NCBI GenBank assembly: GCA_001310415.1
Contig: BAXE01000017.1
Coordinates: forward strand, 38,312-102,311
Source: Enterovibrio sp. JCM 19048
Lineage (GTDB): Bacteria > Pseudomonadota > Gammaproteobacteria > Enterobacterales > Vibrionaceae
Reading direction: 5' to 3'
Length of the DNA stretch: 64,000 nt
Shown one piece after another: positions 57,950-64,000 of this stretch. The translations under genes and the position numbers were made by a program. The notes below the pieces were generated by a model. That model had not been told where the DNA came from. It worked only from the letters and a program-made list of their open reading frames with translations, and searched no databases. Every line of letters begins with the position of its first letter. The stretch's first letter is position 1.

Positions 57950-58177
57950 GGGCGTGATTTTTTTTCTGTCTGAGGATTTGTGATCCTGTCTTTAACTCTG
58001 GCCGATTCTGGGCGAAAAGTGCTTGAACCCCTGATGATATGTGTTGCAAGATGAGTAGGTTAAGGTCGCTAGCGAACACGGTACGTTAGGGATTTTGTTC
58101 GTGCTAAAGAAGGATGTGGTGAAGATTTCAACAGTGCATCTTTTGACCTGGACATCCAAAACACACATGCCTTAAAT

Positions 58178-58201
58178 GAAAAAAGCAGCCCATGGCTGCT
58201 T
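58178..58201 (-). terminator. Rho-independent terminator after bamD
   Basis: AAGCAGCC-ATG-GGCTGCTT with a T run on the minus strand, about 35 bases downstream of the bamD stop. Confidence 0.8.
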
Positions 58202-58237
58202 GTTTGTTATTCGGCGTTTTCTGTCGGCTTGAAGCGG

Positions 58238-58969
58238 TTACGCGCTGACGTTGTTCAGTTTCATCAGCTCGCGGGTACGCTGTGCCGGCTCTTCCAGTTT
58301 CAGCTCTTCATATGCCTTGAGCATCAATGGCAGCGATCTTTTCGCAGCATCGGTATCCGGAAAATCACGTTGGATTTGCTGACAGCGGTTGATCACGGCA
58401 ATCCAGGCTTCGCGGCGTACGTAAAAATCAGCGGTTGCCAGTTCATAGTCGGCCAAGCGGTTTTTCAACGCGACTAGACGCTTGGCGGCATCTGCGGCGT
58501 ACTCACTGTCAGGGTATCTGTCCAGAAGACGGCGGAAATCTATAAACGCACGGCGGGCTGGCTCTGGGTCGCGATCTTCACGATCCATATTCAGCATATC
58601 GTGGATAAAGCTTCTGTCCTGCGCCATGTTAGTCAGGCCGCGCATATAGAGTACCCAGTCAATTTGCGGGTGGCCTGGGTTCATACGCATAAAGCGGTCG
58701 ATGGTGGCTTCGCCCAGCGCTAAATCGTCATTTTTGTAGTAGGCATAGATCAAATCCAGCTGCACCTGCTCTGAATACGCACCAAACGGGTAACGGGAGT
58801 CCAATGCTTCCAGTTTCTGAATAGCGTTATTCCAACTACCTTCATTGAGTGAAACCTGTGCTTCCTGATACAGCTCTGATGGCGGGATATCAGGCACAAC
58901 TTCTTCTGTGCTTGAACATCCGGCCAGCACAGAAATGGCAAGTAAAGAGGAGAGAGTAAGGCGTTTCAT
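58238..58969 (-). CDS. bamD: Outer membrane assembly lipoprotein BamD
   Basis: BamD is the essential lipoprotein partner of BamA in beta-barrel insertion. The product is 243 residues, intact. The signal ends in the lipobox SVLAGC. Five TPR-like helical repeats follow: SELYQEAQVSLNEGSWNNAIQKLEALDSRYPFG, YAYYKNDDLALGEATIDRFMRMNPGHP and RRLLDRYPDSEYAADAAKRL. It is divergent from rluD, the usual arrangement. Confidence 0.97.
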   Translation of the reverse strand: MKRLTLSSLLAISVLAGCSSTEEVVPDIPPSELYQEAQVSLNEGSWNNAIQKLEALDSRYPFGAYSEQVQLDLIYAYYKNDDLALGEATIDRFMRMNPGHPQIDWVLYMRGLTNMAQDRSFIHDMLNMDREDRDPEPARRAFIDFRRLLDRYPDSEYAADAAKRLVALKNRLADYELATADFYVRREAWIAVINRCQQIQRDFPDTDAAKRSLPLMLKAYEELKLEEPAQRTRELMKLNNVSA

Positions 58970-59078
58970 TACTACAGGTGCTTCCTTGAAAGAATATTTT
59001 CAGCCTTTGCCATTACGGAGTCAGCCGCAAAAAGCTACAATGGCGCGATTGTGGGCTATTCTACCCATCGACCAGATA

Positions 59079-59138
59079 TAATACCAACTGGTAAACGTGA
59101 CCAAGCCCTAGGGCTTAGCAGTACGCTACTTGGTATTA
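59079..59138. repeat. Palindromic intergenic element (TAATACCAA...TTGGTATTA)
   Basis: Terminal inverted repeats TAATACCAA and TTGGTATTA bound a 60-base element with a perfect internal palindrome AAGCCCTAGGGCTT (59103-59116). It lies in the bamD-rluD divergent region, just before rluD. It resembles short palindromic repeats seen across Vibrionaceae genomes. Confidence 0.7.
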
Positions 59139-59165
59139 GTCTCATTGAGAATCAAAAAGTTCGTT

Positions 59166-60143
59166 ATGGCACAGCAGTTAGAGTTAATCAGTACAGTAAA
59201 TGAGAATCAACTGGGTCAGCGTCTGGATCAGGCACTGGCAGAGTTGTTCCCGGATTATTCCCGATCCCGCATCAAAGAATGGATTCTGGCCGACAAAGTA
59301 AGTGTCGATGGAGAGATCGTCAACAAACCACGCCTGAAGATGATGGGTGGCGAAGCCATCGTCGTTCAGGCGGAAATCGAAGATGAACAGCGTTGGGAAG
59401 CACAGGACATCCCACTGAACATCGTTTATGAAGATGACGATATTATCGTGATCAACAAGCCACGTGATCTGGTGGTTCACCCAGGTGCGGGTTGTCCGGA
59501 TGGCACAGTGCTGAACGCACTGCTCTACCATTACCCTGACATCGCAGAAGTGCCGCGTGCAGGTATCGTTCACCGTCTGGATAAAGACACCACCGGTTTG
59601 ATGGTGGTGGCGAAGAACATCCCAACCCAGACCCGTTTGGTGCGCGCGCTGCAAAAACGTAAGAAATTCACCCGTGAATACGAAGCGATTGCCATTGGCA
59701 CCATGACGGGCGGCGGTACAATTGAGAAGGCGATTGGCCGTCACTCAACCAAACGCACCCATATGGCAGTGCAGGAGCTGGGTAAACCGGCAATCACCCA
59801 CTACCGCGTGGTTGAGCACTTCCGTGCACACACCCGTCTGCGTCTGCGTCTGGAAACAGGCCGTACGCACCAGATCCGTGTTCACATGGCATACCTGAAC
59901 CATCCATTGGTTGGTGATCAGCTTTACGGTGGCCGTCCACGTCCGCCTCGTAATGCCGGTGATGAACTGGTTCAGGGCCTGCGTAAGTTCGACCGTCAGG
60001 CGCTTCATGCGGTGATGCTGCGTATTGAGCATCCAACCACCAAAGAATTGATGGAATGGCATGCGCCAGTTCCAGACGATATGGTGGAACTGACGGAAGT
60101 GCTGCGCGCAGATACGCTGGAGCACGGCGACCAAGATTACTGA
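59166..60143 (+). CDS. rluD: 23S rRNA pseudouridine(1911/1915/1917) synthase RluD
   Basis: RluD modifies helix 69 of 23S rRNA. The product is 325 residues, intact. The S4 domain LGQRLDQALAELFPDYSRSRIKEWI is at the N-terminus. The catalytic Asp is in GIVHRLDKDTTGLMVVAK. LRLRLETGRTHQIRVHMAYLNHPLVGDQLYGG is the RluA-family motif III. The ATG at 59166 follows GAATCAAAAAG; upstream in-frame ATG at 59130 lies inside the palindromic element. Confidence 0.97.
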   Translation: MAQQLELISTVNENQLGQRLDQALAELFPDYSRSRIKEWILADKVSVDGEIVNKPRLKMMGGEAIVVQAEIEDEQRWEAQDIPLNIVYEDDDIIVINKPRDLVVHPGAGCPDGTVLNALLYHYPDIAEVPRAGIVHRLDKDTTGLMVVAKNIPTQTRLVRALQKRKKFTREYEAIAIGTMTGGGTIEKAIGRHSTKRTHMAVQELGKPAITHYRVVEHFRAHTRLRLRLETGRTHQIRVHMAYLNHPLVGDQLYGGRPRPPRNAGDELVQGLRKFDRQALHAVMLRIEHPTTKELMEWHAPVPDDMVELTEVLRADTLEHGDQDY

Positions 60144-60156
60144 TCAGGACGATTTC

Positions 60157-60893
60157 ATGGATTGGATTACGCCGGATTGGCCAGCGCCATTAAATGTTAA
60201 AGCCATCAGCACGACGCGTAGTGGTGGTTTTAGCCGAGCGCCTTATGACAGCCTGAATTTAGGTGATCATGTGGGGGACGATCCGGCGGTTGTCGCCGCA
60301 AACCGTGAATGTCTGACCAAGACGATGGCAATGCCAAGGTCACCAGCCTGGCTTAATCAGATCCATGGTACAGAGGTAGTGACACTGCCTCTGTCATGTG
60401 TGCAGGTACCGGATGCAGATGCATCCTTTACCGATGCGCAAGGTGAAGTCTGTGTGGTGATGACAGCGGATTGCCTGCCGGTGCTTTTCTGTAATGAGGA
60501 AGGTACCAGGTCGCTGCGGCGCATGCGGGGTGGCGCGGTCTGGTCAACGGTGTCCTCGAGCAAACCCTTTCCCATTTCGATGACAGCAGCAAGGTCATGG
60601 TATGGCTTGGCCCAGCGATTGGTTCTTCTGCGTTTGAAGTGGGCGACGAAGTTCGCGAGCAGTTTATTGCGCACGATGAAGGCGCAGGCATTGCGTTTAC
60701 TGCGCACAACGACCGCTGGCTTGCAGATATCTATCTCCTCGCCCGACGCCGCCTGGCTGCTGCCGGTATTACTAAGGTATATGGCGGCGATCTTTGCACC
60801 GTCTCAGGCCCATCCCGCTTTTTTTCTTATCGCAGAGAAAGTATTACAGGTCGTCAGGCAACCTGTATCTGGATCAGTACAGAAAACCGCTGA
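60157..60893 (+). CDS. pgeF: Purine nucleoside/peptidoglycan editing protein PgeF (YfiH; DUF152), one apparent frameshift
   Basis: PgeF (YfiH) is a laccase-domain protein that removes L-Ser-containing errors from peptidoglycan precursors and can act on purine nucleosides. The repaired length is 245 residues. It shows TTRSGGFSRAPYDSLNLGDHVGDD, WLNQIHGTEV and MTADCLPVLFCNEEG; after the repair near 60509 (A lost) it reads AAAHAGWRGLVNG, which holds the metal-binding Cys/His set. It is 13 bases from rluD, as in E. coli. Confidence 0.92.
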
Positions 60894-60922
60894 CCTGTAG
60901 CGATAAAAATTTCGCCAGTTCA

Positions 60923-60951
60923 CTTGAAAACAGCCATAGCCGCTCCCATTT
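60923..60951 (+). promoter_or_regulatory. Sigma-32 (heat shock) promoter of clpB
   Basis: CTTGAAA (60923-60929), 15 bases and CCCATTT (60945-60951) match the sigma-32 consensus CTTGAAA-N11-16-CCCATNT. It is 53 bases before the clpB ATG. Confidence 0.9.
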
Positions 60952-61004
60952 TTTCGATAAGCAACACACAAAGTTTTTATCGAATGAATTAAAGGGGGGA
61001 GGCT

Positions 61005-63577
61005 ATGCGCCTTGACCGATTTACCAGCAAATTCCAATTAGCCATTTCTGACGCTCAGTCACTGGCTTTAGGGCGCGATAATCAATATATCGAGCCCGTT
61101 CACTTGATGGTGTCTCTCCTCAACCAGGACAGCAGCACTATCCGTCCCCTGATGACACTGCTCAATGTTGATCTAACCCAACTGCGCTCGAGCCTGAGTG
61201 AAATGCTCGACAAGCTGCCGAAAGTCACCGGCACTGGCGGTGATGTTCAGCTATCCCATGGCATGGGTATGCTTTTCAACATGTGTGACAAGTTGTCGCA
61301 AAAGCGTAAAGACAAATACATCTCTTCTGAGCTGTTTATCCTGGCCGCTGTAGAAGACAAAGGGCCTCTGGGTGAGCTGCTGAGAAGTTTGGGGCTGACC
61401 ACCAAAAAAGTGGAAGATGCGATCGATAAAGTTCGCGGTGGTCAGGCTATCAATGATCCCAATGCGGAAGAAGCGCGTCAGGCGCTGGAAAAATTCACCA
61501 TCGATCTGACCGAAAAAGCAGAGCAGGGCAAGCTTGACCCTGTGATCGGCCGTGATGAAGAAATCCGCCGTACTGTGCAGGTTTTGCAACGCCGCACCAA
61601 AAACAACCCAGTGATCATTGGTGAGCCGGGCGTGGGTAAAACCGCGATTGTAGAAGGACTGGCGCAGCGCATCGTAAATGGTGAAGTGCCGGAAGGTCTT
61701 CGCAACAAACGTGTATTGTCTCTGGACATGGGTTCACTGGTTGCGGGGGCCAAATACCGCGGTGAGTTTGAGGAGCGCCTGAAGTCTGTTCTCAATGAAC
61801 TGGCAAAAGAAGAAGGCAATGTCATTCTGTTTATCGATGAGATCCACACCATGGTGGGGGCAGGTAAAGCAGAAGGCGCAATGGATGCAGGTAACATGCT
61901 CAAACCTGCGCTGGCGCGCGGTGAGCTGCACTGTGTGGGTGCGACTACGCTGGATGAGTACCGTCAGTACGTGGAAAAAGATGCAGCCCTTGAGCGTCGC
62001 TTCCAAAAAGTGCTGGTGGATGAGCCAACGGTGGAAGATACCGTTGCAATCCTGCGCGGCCTGAAAGAGCGTTATGAATTGCACCATGCGGTAGAAATTA
62101 CTGACCCTGCGATTGTTGCGGCGGCAAGTTTATCGCACCGTTATATCTCGGATCGCCAACTGCCGGATAAAGCTATCGACTTGATTGATGAAGCGGCTTC
62201 CAGCATCCGTATGCAGATTGACTCTAAGCCAGAGCAGCTAGACCGTCTGGAGCGTCGCTTGATCCAACTGAAGATTGAGCAGCAAGCACTGGCGAAAGAA
62301 AACGATGATGCAAGTAAAAAGCGCCTGGAAACCCTGCAAAGCGAAATTGACGAGAAAGAGCGCGAATACGCAGAGCTTGAAGAAGTGTGGAATGCTGAGA
62401 AAGCGGCACTTTCCGGAACCCAACATATCAAGAGTGCGCTAGAGCAGGCTCGTACCGATTTGGAGATCGCCCGACGTGCAGGTGACTTGAACCGTATGTC
62501 TGAACTGCAATACGGTCGCATCCCAGAGTTAGAGAAACAACTGGATCTGGCAAGTCAGGCGGAAATGCAGGAAATGACACTGCTGAAAAACCGTGTGACT
62601 GACGCGGAAATCGCAGAGGTGTTGTCGCGTCAGACTGGTATCCCGGTTGCCAAGATGCTGGAAGGCGAGAAAGAAAAACTGCTTAAGATGGAAGACGAAC
62701 TGCATGATCGCGTGATTGGTCAGGAAGAGGCGGTAACCTCTGTTGCCAACGCCATTCGTCGTAGCCGCGCTGGTCTGGCAGATCCAAACCGTCCAATCGG
62801 TTCATTCCTGTTCCTTGGCCCTACCGGTGTGGGTAAAACTGAGCTGTGTAAATCACTGGCTGAGTTTATGTTCGACAGCAGCGATGCCATGGTGCGTATC
62901 GATATGTCCGAGTTTATGGAGAAACACTCCGTAGCTCGCTTGGTCGGTGCACCTCCAGGTTATGTGGGTTATGAAGAGGGGGGTACCTGACAGAAGCGGT
63001 TCGTCGTCGTCCTTACTCAGTGATTTTGTTGGACGAAGTCGAGAAGGCGCACCCTGATGTGTTTAACCTGCTTCTGCAAGTGCTGGACGATGGGCGTCTG
63101 ACAGATGGTCAGGGTCGTACGGTCGACTTCCGCAACTCGGTTGTCATCATGACCTCGAACCTTGGTTCGGATCGTATTCAGGAACACTTCGGTGATCTCG
63201 ATTATCACGGTATTAAAGCCATGGTCATGGATGTGGTGAGTAAACACTTCCGACCTGAGTTTATCAACCGCGTCGACGAGTCTGTTGTCTTCCACCCACT
63301 AGGTCAGGAGCACATCAAGTCAATTGCCGGTATCCAGCTTGCACACCTGGCACAGCGAATGGCTGAGCGTGATCTGGTGTTAGAAGTGACCGATGAAGCG
63401 CTGACTATGATTGCTGATGAAGGCTTTGACCCAGTGTATGGTGCGCGTCCATTGAAGCGGGCTATTCAACAAAGTGTAGAGAACCCATTGGCGCAGTCTA
63501 TTCTGCGCGGTGATATAAAACCGGGGCTGCCTGTGAAACTGATTGTAGAAGACGGTCAGATAAAAGCAGTGCAGTAG
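61005..63577 (+). CDS. clpB: Chaperone ClpB (one apparent frameshift)
   Basis: ClpB is the hexameric disaggregase that works with DnaK. The repaired length is 857 residues, the E. coli length. It has the N domain (residues 1-145), NBD1 with Walker [14 protein letters not shown] and Walker [16 protein letters not shown], a coiled-coil middle domain (about residues 405-525), and NBD2 with [15 protein letters not shown] and [16 protein letters not shown]. The break near 62987 loses a G from a G run ([14 protein letters not shown]). An rRNA operon follows, as in Vibrio. Confidence 0.97.
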
Positions 63578-63596
63578 TAGCAGCTTCGCCAACAGT

Positions 63597-63622
63597 AAAA
63601 GAGGTCCTCGTGACCTCTTTTC
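63597..63622 (+). terminator. Rho-independent terminator after clpB
   Basis: AAAAGAGGTC-CTCGT-GACCTCTTTT, about 20 bases after the clpB stop. Confidence 0.9.
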
Positions 63623-63682
63623 TTTATCTGTTGCTCCTTGTGGTGGCGGTTGTCGTTATTCAGATGAATGTGTGAAGCGCAC

Positions 63683-63691
63683 TTATCCACA
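63683..63691 (+). promoter_or_regulatory. DnaA box upstream of the rRNA operon
   Basis: TTATCCACA is a perfect consensus DnaA box, between the clpB terminator and the rRNA promoters. A TATAAT lies 24 bases further on (63715-63720). Whether DnaA binds here is unknown. Confidence 0.55.
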
Positions 63692-63792
63692 GGGTTTTGT
63701 GTGATTGATGTGGGTATAATGTGTGAAAATGGAGCTTTCGAGTGAATGTCATTCAAAGTCGACTTTTTTCGCAAAAAACTGCAGAAAACCCC

Positions 63793-63820
63793 TTGCCAAG
63801 ATTTCGAACCTCCCTATAAT
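63793..63820 (+). promoter_or_regulatory. rRNA operon promoter P1
   Basis: TTGCCA, 16 bases and TATAAT, with a GC-rich discriminator (GCGACCTC) and an upstream A/T-rich segment that could be an UP element. These are hallmarks of a stringently controlled rrn P1. Confidence 0.85.
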
Positions 63821-63957
63821 GCGACCTCACTGACACGGAGAGCGGCTTCCAAGTTTGGAAATCGAAACCAATCAGTGTGATGAAAGCCTTACGAGGCAAG
63901 TCAACAAGACATTTTGAAGGTTGCGAAAGCAACGCTGAAAAATCTCAAAATTTCTTC

Positions 63958-63985
63958 TTGACTTCATCGCCTGGCAGCGTAGAAT
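63958..63985 (+). promoter_or_regulatory. rRNA operon promoter P2
   Basis: TTGACT, 16 bases and TAGAAT, 165 bases after P1, with a GC-rich start region. The 16S gene itself would begin beyond the end of the window. Confidence 0.8.
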
Positions 63986-64000
63986 TCGCAGCCCTGACGA

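Overview
The window is one block of a gammaproteobacterial chromosome. The gene content and order point to Vibrionaceae: mazG-pyrG-eno, ftsB-ispD-ispF-truD-surE-pcm-nlpD-rpoS/mutS, recA-recX-alaS-csrA followed by a Ser/Arg tRNA cluster, oadGAB, gshA, ffh-rpsP-rimM-trmD-rplS, aroF-tyrA/pheA and bamD/rluD-pgeF-clpB running into an rRNA operon. The genus cannot be fixed from sequence alone; an Enterovibrio/Grimontia/Photobacterium-like member is a guess.

Layout. 0-3.3 kb: pyrG and eno. 3.4-6.5 kb (minus): ygfB-ubiH-ubiI for ubiquinone synthesis. 6.7-10.2 kb: zapA, 6S RNA, fau, rpiA, serA. 10.3-13.2 kb: yggE-like gene, the divergent argP/argO pair and a YbaK-type deacylase. 13.4-18.7 kb: cell division, isoprenoid, tRNA-modification and stationary-phase operon ending in a truncated rpoS. 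18.7-20.9 kb: truncated mutS in the opposite direction. 21-26.5 kb: pncC, SOS-controlled recA-recX, alaS, csrA. 26.8-27.6 kb: seven tRNA genes (2 Ser-GCU, 5 Arg-ACG). 28-31.2 kb: Na+-pumping oxaloacetate decarboxylase. 31.3-38.5 kb: quinone oxidoreductase, yqaB, yqaA, M16 protease lipoprotein, gshA, lytic-transglycosylase-like lipoprotein. 38.5-45.4 kb: an accessory sugar-uptake block (DUF1479 oxygenase, LacI regulator, ABC transporter) lying where Vibrionaceae usually carry luxS. 45.5-53.5 kb: CNNM/CorC-type protein, ypjD, ffh, the rpsP operon, yjjG, hdeD and a DUF2799 lipoprotein. 53.7-57.9 kb: TyrR-controlled aroF-tyrA, attenuator-controlled pheA, raiA. 58.2-63.6 kb: bamD, rluD, pgeF, heat-shock clpB. 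63.6-64 kb: rRNA operon promoters.

Two things dominate interpretation. First, about 65 apparent frameshifts break 38 genes, including essential ones (ffh, rpsP, trmD, alaS, ispD, csrA). Nearly all are single-base losses in runs of two or more identical bases, so they look like uncorrected sequencing errors. Gene limits below are given for the repaired genes. Second, the convergent rpoS and mutS genes are fused tail to tail: both 3' parts and the spacer are gone, with a possible 7-bp microhomology at 18709-18715. Base-calling errors of that kind cannot explain this. If real, the strain lacks both the general stress sigma factor and mismatch repair.

Regulatory sites readable from sequence include a LexA box (recA), a TyrR box (aroF), a pheL leader with attenuator (pheA), a sigma-32 promoter (clpB), CRP-like sites (pyrG, raiA), a LacI-type palindrome (accessory block), and rRNA P1/P2 promoters with a DnaA box upstream.
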